Assembly (NCBI RefSeq): GCF_964340395.1
Contig: NC_135561.1
Location: 558,501 to 622,500 of the forward strand
DNA from: Glandiceps talaboti
Taxonomy: Eukaryota; Hemichordata; Enteropneusta; Spengelidae
DNA: 64,000 bases
Direction: 5' to 3'
Shown: piece after piece, positions 24,801-37,800 of the stretch
Layout of the letters: every line of letters begins with the position of its first letter
Position numbering within the stretch: the stretch's first letter is position 1
Made by a program: the position numbers and the translations under genes
The notes under the pieces: generated by a model
Told to the model about the DNA's origin: nothing
Databases searched by the model: none
Seen by the model: only the letters and a program-made list of their open reading frames with translations

Positions 24801-27065
24801 GTTTGTTGTACATGCCAATTATTTGCAAAATTAGTAAATATTAAAGAAAGTAGTTTCATTCCTGAATGATGATAATGATTCCATACAACTTTAAATTTAA
24901 GATTAAAATAATGTTTTAATACTGTGTTTATAAAAATCACCCATGTTAATGTTTGCTCTATTTTGTTTTCATATCAACTGATATAAATACAACAAAAAAC
25001 ATCGTTCCTTGCACTGGAATCATATTTTGTATTAGTTTCAAACCCAGAAGGTGAACAATTTACCTAGTACATTGTGACTAAATCACTCGGCCTTCTTCAG
25101 ACTTTATACGGTTTATTGAAATAGACTTGTCATATGATTTAGCTGAAATATACAAGATAAATTATTTATGCTCTGAGTTCAGAAATAAGATTTTTAAAAA
25201 ATGATATTATGGTATGGATATGTGTTAAACTAAATTTGTGTTATTTTGTGTTGTAGAGCCTGAATCATGGAAGGAAAGTATCAGAAATCAGATAGAAGAA
25301 GAATTAGAACAGCGTGTCAGAGATGCGCTTTCCACACCACCATTAGAACGAATGCGAAGGAATAGAGAAAAAGCCAAGGAAAGATATAGAAACAGGCTTA
25401 AACAGTAAGTTGGCTATATCCAATCACTAATACTGAAATAATAAAAACTTGTATAGATTTTTATTTGATATTTATAGTAGAATGATTTATATGGCTGAGT
25501 GAAAATTTGACTAAATTGAACATCTGTTTTCATTAGATTTTGTTTCGCAATTCACTGGAAATAGTGAAGAAGGAATCTTCCTTTCTATTCCAAGTTGAGT
25601 GTCAAAATAAAACTGCTGAAATTCAAACATTTCTTGAATATTATTTCAAAAGAAATATTTTGGTTACTGATTTACAACTAAAGGCTTGGCTGCATTCACA
25701 TTTTCACAAGTTAGAAATTATTTTACATCAACAGAAAGTAAAAGTAAACAGATGCACAATATGTACTTATTGTAAACAGAATCAACATTGCTCTTTGACT
25801 ACTGTACCAGTACCCCAACTTTGTCAGTGGGATCCTTCTACTATAGCGTGCCCTCAAAAGGCAAGATTGAAAATTGAGCTGCATACTTGGCTATGAAAAA
25901 TAGCACATGGTGTATATATTAGTAAACAGTGTATAAATGATAATAAACTGTAAGGAATTAATTTGATTCAGTGTAAATGAGGTTTTAGAGACATAAATGA
26001 CTAGGCAGAGTTATCATACAACAGACTCATTTTCGTTTTCATTTCTTTCAACAGAGAGCACCAGCAGACTCCAATCACCTTATCATTAGACCAGTGCAAA
26101 GAGTATTCAGAAAGGAGGCCCTCTAGAGTCAGAGACCTTCTTAGAACTAGGTACAGATACAGTGATGATACACCAGTGTCTTACAGAAATACCTCAGATG
26201 ATGATGATAAACAACGATATCACTTCAAACACAACCATACCTCATATCCTTTACATGGTCACAAACATATGGATTCAGGAAACACAGGGAACGGTGGCTT
26301 TAGAATCACTAATGACCATTTAGAAGGATCCTTTGATCGACATAGAAACCGTGTGAACTTTGACCTCAACGGCAAGTTAGATGATAGCAGTAGTGATGAC
26401 GATGATTTTGCTGACTTTGATGGCCATGACAGAGATCATTTTGATCTCACTCAACGTGCAATACGCAGAGAACTCTTCAACCGTTACACTAGGATGGGTT
26501 TTCGTGATGCCTTGAAGAGAGGCAAGACAAGGGATGGTACAAAGCTGAAGAAACTGAAAGACGGTCGATACATAGACTGCAATGGGATTATTTTGACCAA
26601 TGATGGTCCCTTTTGGCCATCAGAACATGGACCTTTGTTTCCAAAACCAGTCCATGTAGGCTGTGATCCCGATAGTACTACTGAACCATTGTCTGATGAT
26701 GGTAAGTACAATCAATTTGTGTGATTGTTGTTGAGGACTTCTAGATGTTGAATCATCTTCCAGTGATTTCCAATGAAAATCTCTACCAGTTTCAACTCTA
26801 TGATACTTAGAATGAATGGAAATGCAGTGTGTGATACATGCATTACAAGTTTGTCAAATGTTTATGTCAATCTATTGAATGTGTGTTTCTATCTTTATTA
26901 CCTGTCTATATTGTATGCTTGTCTTATGTATATACATGTATGGTTATGCATAGGTTTGTGGGATGGGTGTTTGTCAAATGTGTTTTAAAGATGTGTCTAC
27001 AATAATGTGTATATGCATGTATTTGTGTAGTGTAGCGTTGTGTTTGTCACTGCATGCATGTATGT

Positions 27066-27139
<74 letters not shown>

Positions 27140-30100
27140 TGTTTGCTGTACATATGGATGATTTTTTTACCACTTACAGGAATGGACACACTTTTACAAC
27201 ATGAATCATGGTATAACTTGATTAAAATGTGATAGAGAGAAAGGCCGAGTTAGATCTTCAATTTGTGTGGTTTCATTCTTTCTGTAACTGGTGGCAGTCA
27301 CAGATCAGACACACAAATTAAATTATAAAAAGCAAATACATGTAGTAGAAATATTGAATCCTAAATAAAACACACCTCTCTCTCTATCATGCTTTATGAC
27401 TATACCATGATTATATATTGTAGCATCATGTAGTATTGAGTGCTACCTAGTGTTCCAGAGATAAAACATAGCAACAAAACAAAATGTACAATTGATAAGT
27501 TGACATCAAACAGATGATAAGGATGGGAAACTATGGTACCTCCTCACCATATTCAAAGTCTGGAGTATTACCTGTTTGTCAATAGCTGTTACTACTACTA
27601 CTACCTCTGCTTACCATGCCCAGCCCATCCTGTGATGTCCTGAAGAAAAGGCACACATGGTGATGTTTTGCAAATGCACTGAGATACAATGACACAATGC
27701 TTGGTTTGATGAAGTGATGAAGTAATGTTTATTTATGTGAACAAAAATGATGGCATGAAGAAAAGTTTTTGTGATGTTTTGCCTCTTCACCTATTAGTTG
27801 GAATGACACAAGTTTTAGTTTGATGAAGAAATGCTTACTGATTCGGATAAACTTAATGTTGTGAAGAAAATACATTTGGTTGTGCTGCTTAATATGCGCC
27901 ATGTCACAAGTTTTGGTTTGATTGAGAAATTGCTCACACAATGTGAATTTTTATTTAAAATTTAACCAGGTCTGTATGTAAGAAGGGTGATGCTCAGTTT
28001 GACCATGTCGAACAATGCAGGTTTTTTGAGGGTACTTTGGTTCTTCCTGCTTCTTCAACACTAGGGCACTAGGGTGCTGCTCTTGTGCGACCAGCAAATT
28101 TCTGAATTTATTTGGATGAATAAAGATTATTATATCATAAAAAAGAATGGTCGTTGCACTGAAATACTACTCATAAGTGTTTAATTTGGAGATGAAAAAA
28201 TAAAGCATGATACATTGTGAATTGTTCATCAGTTGCGTAGAGTAGATGACCATTACACAGTATCCAGCATCGTATACAAATCTTGTTCAGGCAACAGAAT
28301 CATTAGTAACAGTGGTGAAGTTATTGGGAAAGAAATCAGTATAGCGCCACCAATGGCAGGATCTATAATTACACAGGCTGAGTCTTCTGTCCACAATGTG
28401 AACACAGACAACAGACAGAGGTTTAGGTTAATAGATGTTGATGGTGTAAGTTTACAAATTTCACTTCTTTAAAACTGGGACATAAAAAAAGTGTGTCTGG
28501 AGGGAAGTGTGCTGGTAGACTTTAGAGTACACTTCCTACTTAGGAAGGAAACTCAGACATTGTTTCTAGAACACTGATTTTCCAGGATACAGTCTTTGTT
28601 TTTCATCATTTTTTTGAATACAAAAAATGCAGTAGAAGCATGGTGGTCTTGTTTAAGATGTAATTTGTTTGAAATTCACTTTTTTTAATAATTAGGATCA
28701 ATTAGGATCATATTTCAGTGTCTTACTGTTTCCTACCAATTCATTACAGTTGAATAAAAACGTAAAATGATGTTATATGTGTATACATGTAGCAATGTGA
28801 ATGCTTTTAATCTGTGTGCTAGTACTAGAGGCTATAGGCTTACTACAATAGGCTTAGTACAATAGGCTTAGTACAATGGATTATATGCTCCCACAAGGGA
28901 GTTCAGGAAGTATAAAAGACCATTGTGGCATTATATGTCTATGCCATGGGTAATAATTGTGACATCTTTTGAGCACAGTATGGTAAAGGGCTATAGAAGG
29001 GTTTATCAAATCATCTGGTATTATTTGCAATGAGATTAATTTACCTCTGACCTCTGACCTCTGAGGATGATTATAATATGTAGTATGGTCACTACATAGT
29101 CAACACTAATCATTATAGCAACTATGGTCTCTTTATTTTATTTATTTATTTATTTTCTGCATCCCTTTTATATCAGGGGCTCACTAAAAACATTAGGAGC
29201 AGCATTTATATAGAAGTCAAATCTTTATTTATCTATGCCTACAGAGCAGGCACTAGCACTGTACTTCAAAGTTCTTTATTTCTGGTTCTTTCTAACCAGT
29301 TCCACTTTATGTGTTGACCAGGGAATCGTCATAGGAAGTCCTTTTTCTATGTCGCTTCAAAGTTTTGGTGTTAGGAATATGGTCATCATGATCATGTCTA
29401 ACTTTCTAACCACCACCTAGTCTCTGATTCCAGTTAGAAGTTATTTGTATTTTCAATATCATTTATATAAGTATATGCCATTGATGGCATTGTTCTGATT
29501 ATCCCTTAGTATATTTTTTTATGTATTACAAAGAGGACCATAACTGAAATAAGTTTTTAACTTTTTTGTGTTGTCCTCGGCAAAAATATTTTATAAATTT
29601 ATTTGCCAAATAAAATCAATCAATCAGTCCCTATCATATCTTTGATGTTGATAGTTTTGTGCTTGAAAATCAAACAAACTCTCCTTTTACGCTACTAGTA
29701 TAGATATTAGTATAGATATTTTTGTGTTTTACTGACGGAGTGATGGAACCAACACACAAGAGAATAATATCCACTGAAAGGTCAGATATATAATCTTAGG
29801 TTGGAATAGTTCTCTACAAAATAGACTTCAGATTTTGAACTTTGAACCAAGTACTGGAAGTAACAAAACAATATGATCAATTTAAACAAGATTTATCAAC
29901 TCAGAGTACAAAATATGGATTATTTCTTACAGACCTCATTGTTTTGTACTTCCTTCTGAACCCTTCTGTCATGTCATTATTTCCAGTCAACGGTTACATC
30001 ATGTTTTGATGATGCCTTCTATTTGACTAACTTTTCTTGTAGAAAACAGACAAATAAGTTTTTGATTTCTCCCTATTTTATCTGTCCTATCCCTTTAGTT

Positions 30101-31639
30101 ATTTTTTCAATGAAAAGGTTGTGTCACCTTTGATTTGAACTGTTTTTGTTCTAGAAAACAGACAAATAAGTTTTTGATTACTCCCTATTTTATCTGTCCT
30201 ATCCCGTTAATTAGTTTTCAATGAAAAGGTTGTGTCACCTTTGATTTGAACCGTTTTTGTTCTAGAAAACAGACAAATAAGTCTTTGATTACTCCCTATT
30301 TTATCTGTCCTATCCCTTTAATTAGTTTTGAATGAAAAGGTCATGTCACCTTTTATTTGAACCGTTTTTGTTCTAGAAAACAGACAAATAGTGTTTTACA
30401 ACTAAAGTGATGTCCCTACTTCCAATAAAAGATTCTATTGTCGTTCAAAGTTGGGTTACAGTATTTCTTGAACTAGAAAAACGGACAAATGACCTCACCT
30501 TAACTGAGGTGTCCTTATTTCCAGAGGAAGGTGACAATCACCTGAGGTAGTGTTTGATTTGTTTAGGATTTTGTACCAGAAAAAGAGACAAATTACCCAG
30601 AGTGCTTCTGGTGTGTCACCAAATTGATCTAGTTATGGACCCATGCCACTTGTAGGTTCAGTGTGTCAGTGACTAAATACAACATTAAGTATGATTGAAG
30701 AAACCCCTACATGATATAATGAAATAGTCCTGTGAGCACCCAGCTAGTTATAAAAATGGAACTTTACATTATGGATATAGGGTGATAAAGTTGACTTATC
30801 GTTTGATATTTTAAATTTTAAAATATATATTCCACTTCAAATAGATTGCAGATACCATAAACTTGGAATGTTATACCATAATCTTATTAAAACACACTTT
30901 CAACCTGTCTCTAATGAAAACAGACAGCATGTTGTCAAATGATTTGAACTAACCAAAACCCCAGTTTGTTAGAATCGTTCCTGTATTTAAACACCATATC
31001 CAAGGTTGTGAAAATACTAACAATGATAATGAAGTGTTTGTAATACACCAAGACTACAGAGCAGAGTACAGCTCTGGATGCAGATATACATTTATTAGAC
31101 TAAGTACTCCTAAGTACTGCCTGCAGCCAGTGCAGTCAGGCAAATCAGTATAATGCTACCATCTGTCCTACCATAAAAGGACCTCAATTATGCAGCTGGG
31201 TTGATTAGTACACTGTGGTGGTTCAAATCCTGACATTCAGAAACAAATGATAGACAATAAGATCTGCCCCAGTTGTATTAAAGTTATCTTGATTTGTAAG
31301 TTATCTAAATCACATGATTTAGGTATTATTAAATTATACCTAAAATAATCTAGATGCTTATACTAGAGTACAGTCATCCATATTAGCAGTGTTACAAATT
31401 AATAAAATATCCACACATAGATGAAATGAAAGGTATAAGACTAGATATCTTACCCCAAAGCCTGGTAGCCTTGCAACAGAATTTGATACCCTTGATTACT
31501 CTATTTACAGTTTTGAATAAAGATTAACATTCAGTATCTGTCTCTGTGGCAATTATGTAGTTTGAAACAAAGATTTATAGTCTGTTGTTACAGCTTTATA
31601 GTTTGAAGATTATCTTTTATACCTTCAGAATTAAGTACA

Positions 31640-31712
<73 letters not shown>

Positions 31713-31745
31713 CATGCGTGGGTGGGTGGGTGGGTGCATGTGTGT

Positions 31746-31825
<80 letters not shown>

Positions 31826-34800
31826 TTATTTATTATATGGGATAAGAATGAAGAGGTTTGCTTCACAACCTAAAGGATAGTCAAGAGACTTATCATCTTG
31901 ACAATGTCACTTTCAGAAAGCTCGTATTTTGTGTCAGATAGCCAAATCTCTCAATTCAACCAAGTTTAATAATAAGGAGGACTACATAAAAAACTGTTGA
32001 TTTTCAGTCATAATTTCTATTGTCTTAGATAAGGTTAATTTTTTGGTTTTATTTTTTTAAGTTTATGATTTTCAGACATAATTTCTATGTCCAGATAGAC
32101 TATAATAATTGTCAGTCTGCTGTCAAAGTAGAAACTCAACCAGCAAAGGTCCATATATGCTATGTTTTAGCAGAACATGTGGCGCACTGCACCGTATTTT
32201 GCAGTCTATGTCTGACTAGACAGGCTAATTTCAAATAAGAAGTTTAGATTGTAAAATGTCAGTTCTAATTTTTTTCTTTTCTTTTTTGTCATGAATTTAA
32301 GATTATATGAAATATTACTTGAAAAAAGGCATTCTGCCATGAAAGTTACATCCAATCAAATCTAGAAATAGTATTAATCATAAGTACCACTATTAATTTC
32401 CTAAATTTAGGGAATATAGATTGTTATTCTAAAAAGTTAATTTTATAATTTTTAAGTTTCTTCTGTGAATGTTGCATCCAATCAATTCTAGCAAAGTACA
32501 ATGTAGTAATAATGATGTATATTTCTGTTTATAACACATCATTTCCATATAGCCTTCAGTGATTGGCTTAGATAGTATCATGTGGTATGGACTATTGACT
32601 CATAGTGACCACAGTTTGCATACAGGGGCCACTAGTTGCACTCTGTTTTCCCTTTGGCAATATTCATGCTACACAGGAACCAGATATTTGCTTTGACTAT
32701 GGAAAGAATATATGCATGAGATAAAACACTTATTGCCTGGCCATATTCGGGCACTGGTAGATCATATTTTAACCCCTCGTGCTGTTATGTGCGACTATTT
32801 CCCTCAGCTTTCTGCCTCAAGAGACAGTTGCTACATAAGAGCCCTTGGGCTAATAGACGTCTACTAGTGTCCTGTAATTAGTATATCTGTTGTGAATGCT
32901 GATAATATAATACCACTAAATAATCTATGTTTCTGTTAACATCACTATATAGTTTCTATTGATAGGGATGATTTATTGTGAAAACTTCATTTTAATTTTC
33001 CGCCATTAATGTTTTAGCATGATACAGTAATAACGTTAATATATGTTTCTGTTTACAGTAATAACGTTAATATATGTTTCTGTTTACAATACTACTTCCT
33101 ATCAGTCTATTATTGGGAACAAATTGTGGGATGCATAGCCATCATTTCATTGTCTACATGACTAATATGTTGTGATGCAGACATATGACCTCTGAATACA
33201 TCGATTCATGCATGATCACTTCTTACTGTAACAGCTTTCCTCCTGTCATAGTCTGAGTAATATTCTGAGTGATGTGATAAAGAATGATGAGATTATCCAT
33301 TTCACTAATAGGGATATCAAGTTTGAAAATGAGGGGTGTATGAAAAAGGTTGGACTCTTCCATTGTAAAGTTTGGGTGAAATGGGCTGTCATATGTTGCA
33401 ATGTGAAGGATGTATATGTCTGAGAATCATCCATTGCATAGTGAGGGGGTATATGGATGTCATGCTAGATCAACTAATGGAGAATGATTAATGTAACATT
33501 TTAAGATGTTCCATTCTAAAGTGAAGGGATAAGCATTTGGAATCAACCATATGAAAATGATGGATGACATAATGTACTCATTATTTACTCAGAAATATTC
33601 AGTGTGGCATAACTGTCCCAATATCAAATAGAAAGAAAGAATTAGAGGGGACTTGGTTAATAGTTTAATGGAGAGGTACTTGAGTAGATATAATGTAGTG
33701 AGAGGGGTTGTGAAATAGTTAATGGAGAGGGACATGAGTAGATATAATGTAGTGAGAGGGGTTGTGAAATAATTAATGGAGAGGGACTTGAGTAGATATA
33801 ATATTAATGTAGTGAGGGGGGGTTGTGAAATAGTTAAAGGTGAGGGACATGAGTAGATATAATGTAGTGAGGGGGGTTGTGAAATAGTTAATGGAGAGGG
33901 ACTTGTGTAGATATAATGTAGGGAGGGGGTTGTGATCTTCTGTTTATATTATATAATTTGACATACATGACTACCTGTCCTGATGGTGGCCTAGCATTCT
34001 AATGATGTGACCTGAGCTGACATATTGTACCTTTAGGTTTATTATCCAATTTGTTAATAATACAATGTAGCATAAGGCAGATATTGTAATGCCATTGTGT
34101 ATCTTGGCATGAGTTTTGAATGTATTATATTGATCCATCACTCTAAGTGTCAATCTAATTCTAATATTTCACCAGCTGTTCTACTTTGGTGTAGGGAAGG
34201 TGATACAGTAATGAGAGTCTCATTATTGGCTCATTCATCAAATTGTGCAGAAATTGTGCTATCATTAAGATTTAAGATTTAGCTATATATAGTAAGAAGA
34301 TTAGTACCATTTAGTGATTCTATCTTGCCCATTGTTAAAATAGTTGGCAATCAAAATTGAAGAAATAGGAGATCGAGGACCCCTTCATATTAGAATGGAA
34401 TATTCTGTTGATCATTGTAGGACAAGGTTATTTTTCTGCACTAGCCGAGCAAGGTAACTATGACCTCAATGTATATGTCGCAAACCAGAGTTATTATTTC
34501 TACCGCTACATTTCAAAATAATAGTGGGAGGCTCGTTAAGACTGTTGCCATAAAACAGGCTGTGGTTTGCGACGATGACATATGTTGAATGATAGACTCT
34601 ATTGAAATCTACTTGAAATAAAATGAATTATTGCAACTTTGTCTACTCTGAAGGTTAATTAGACTTTATTTTACCAAATTATTTTATGTTCTTGTTCGAG
34701 TGTTCATCAACACCTCGCATCATGTTTTGTTTTTTATTTGATATGTATTTATTTTAATGGTTATATTTATCAGTTCACTTATACTGATAGATTTGTCATT

Positions 34801-37800
34801 GCCAATACTGCTGTTATAGGTATGTACATGACAATGTATCCGAGTTTCATTCTATTGTTCTCAACCACTGGACACCAGGGTATTTAAAAGTCGCTGAAAA
34901 TATGCTAGTTTTGAAAGTAAATGATTGCGGATGGAAAATATACAAGAATAGTTGTATTTCAACTAAATTGTGTTTTTGCAAGACGCTGTATTTTTTAAAT
35001 TTAATTTAAAGTAAATCATGTTGGCAAAATAAATCCCATCATAAAATAATTCACTCAGCTTGTAATGAAAATTGTACAAACCCCAATATGGCGGTTACAG
35101 TTTTTAGTGCCATCAGATGTGAAAATTATCTGCTCTCGTCACTTCGGGTGGATTTACCAGCCAATCCTCAGGTGCGCACACTCATTTTGAGACAGTAATA
35201 TATAATATTTATGGAATATACTCCAGGGTATGAAATGCAATTTTCTATTAATGATAGCTGCATTATGGCCATAGTATAAAAACATAGGTAGAAAGTAGTT
35301 CTATCAAATTACCTGTCTCCCTTAGGAACATTAGAATGTATGGTTGATACACTTTCAATACATCCAAACTGTGTTTGTATTCCAATATTTTCCTTCGTGC
35401 ATGCATACACAGAAATCAGTGGTTGAATGCCCAACCTAAATTATAGTTTCATTCTTATTGATTTTCATTTATTTATTCACATGCAAGGCAGCTCGGCTGA
35501 TTTCATAGATCACAGCATTGCTTAGTACTCCCCTAATAATGCTAACAATATATGAGACTCATCACAGAGCAAACTAACAAACTAGTATATTTTTTGTTTT
35601 AGAAAATATTACTATGTTAGCTTCAGTTGTTTCTCAGAGACTATGATGATATTGATCAAACTGACATATTGTAGTACTGTATTTTTGTTCGAGAGTATGT
35701 AAAATTTGATACAGTTGCATCTCAGAGACCATGATTATGATAATTTGGTGCCAACACAAGAGGCAAACTGACCTATTTTATGAGCTGAAAACATCCAATT
35801 AAGCTTTTAGTAAGTCAAGTAATGAAAAAATGAGTGTGTGTAGTGCTTTGAGTGTGTTTGAAATGAGAAATGACATGATGGGATAGTGATGTGTCATCTT
35901 ACATGTCACCGTATAATACAGATAATGATTCACGTCCACTTCCATCTTGCATACAGCAATTGCAGATTTAATTTATCGGCAAACTAATACGCAAATTTTA
36001 AACTGTTATTTCAACATGTTGATAACAACTATAGAAAATTGATGTCATTAGACTCACGGTAGGGTGACATTTCTAATAGCAAGTTCTCAATTAGCCTGCA
36101 ATCAAAGTCATTCTGGATCAGTGTCTTACACTTAGTCTAGTTTTATTACAGGATAACTATATCCACATAACCAAGGCATTGCTATCATCCACTTGTGTTA
36201 CTAGTGGCCATGCAGTATCTCCCACATGCAACATTGTTTAGTTTGTGTCAATCTTAGTTTGATGAGGACTAAATGTAGGAAGGTCTAACTGAGTCACTTT
36301 AATATAATATTAGTCAGGAATCCATGCTGTTCTTTTCAATATCTGATTCTGTATGAAATACCAGGTACCTTGTAGTGGAGATTAATATTCACAATTTAGT
36401 GAGGACATAGATATATAGATGGGGTTTCATAAAAATCATATCAGAGGGGATGGGAATGGTGGATGGGGTGGGGTGCAGAACAATTAGGAACACATGTTTT
36501 ATTACTAGTATGCAATCACCATATATTACCATGGCCTAGCTACTACTTTAAAAGCAATTGATTTGTGTCAGTCTGTTTCTTGGAATTGACTAGTCCATTT
36601 TTATGGAGGGGAGGAGGGTTGCATGGTGGGTGTTCATTGCCGGGACAAATATGAAATCACCATAGTGACATGGCCTACCACAGTTATAAATTGTAAACAG
36701 CTATTAATTTGCGTGAGCTCCCTGAACTAGACTAGTTCATTTTTATATGGGGGAGGGGACGGTTGATGCAGGAGTTGTTAATTGATTGATTGATTGATTG
36801 ATTGATATTAGGAATAATTAGGCACACATGTTGTATTACTGATATATGAAATGACCTATTTGATTGCTGATCCTGATCTCCTATTGTAAAATACACCTTT
36901 TCAATTATAATTAAGAATGCAGTGTATGCCTCAATAAATACATTCCATTGATTTGAAAACAAAAGTACATGTTTTCCAGTTCAATCAATCAAAGGGCGTA
37001 ATTTGATTCTATTGGCAAATGGTTTTATGTATTCAAAACTCATGATACAGAGAAAGTTCAAGCAATATTGGAATGTTCCATTACGTATGAGGTGAGGCTG
37101 TTTTTCTCAATAACTGTAATTGTGACAGATAGGGTCATCAATGAGGTTGCCATGTTCTATATCTGTGATAAACATATGGTACACTCCTGATGCATTATTC
37201 AAATCTGTACATCTGTCACTGCTCCTCTTCATTTTGAAGGAACTCCAATATTATTTATGGCAACTGGAAATTTTAAGTAAATATTTAATAACTAGAATAA
37301 TATTCTCATCAAAAGGTACACCACATTGTCATATCAGTCATAGCCATCATTTGATATGCTTTTGACATTACCCTATCCATCTACACTTACATGGTAGCCT
37401 ATGAACACTTAGACTACACATCATGTATGCCATGTTGTTCAGGGCTATCAGGCCTCTCAATCATAGTGATAGCTGATAGTTTGGCACATGTCATATTATC
37501 TTCCAGACTAATCTACACACTGCACTGCATAACACGTACGGTACTGTACTGTACTGAATGTACTGGACTAGACTAGACTCCAGGACATCCTGTAGGAATC
37601 CTTTAGTATTCCTAAAACTTAAAAGACATCCTGTACGTACGTACGTACAGACGTACGTTTTTTATTGTATGTATGTATGTATGTATGTATGTATGTATGT
37701 ATGTATGTATGTCATAGAAATAGACCATGACTCTATACGAATGGTAGTGCCATTTAATGGGAAATCTGCAGCCTGTATTGAGTATCTTATAAAACTGTAA

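Larger units (their letters stand above)
14776..25256 (+). other. CCP intron 1 (10.5 kb)
   Basis: Long intron joining exons 1 and 2 in phase 1. It holds two minisatellites close to exon 1 (separate entries), microsatellites, a C-rich tract and otherwise AT-rich sequence. From 17400 to 25250 no exon or RNA gene can be supported. Confidence 0.6.

Noticed and set aside
31585-31880. Frames encoding Val-Cys, Ser-Leu or His-Thr repeats
   Set aside because: Translations of the (TG)n-(TC)n microsatellite on either strand; the same applies at 1162-1476, 2627-2759, 26963-27232 and 56586-56903.
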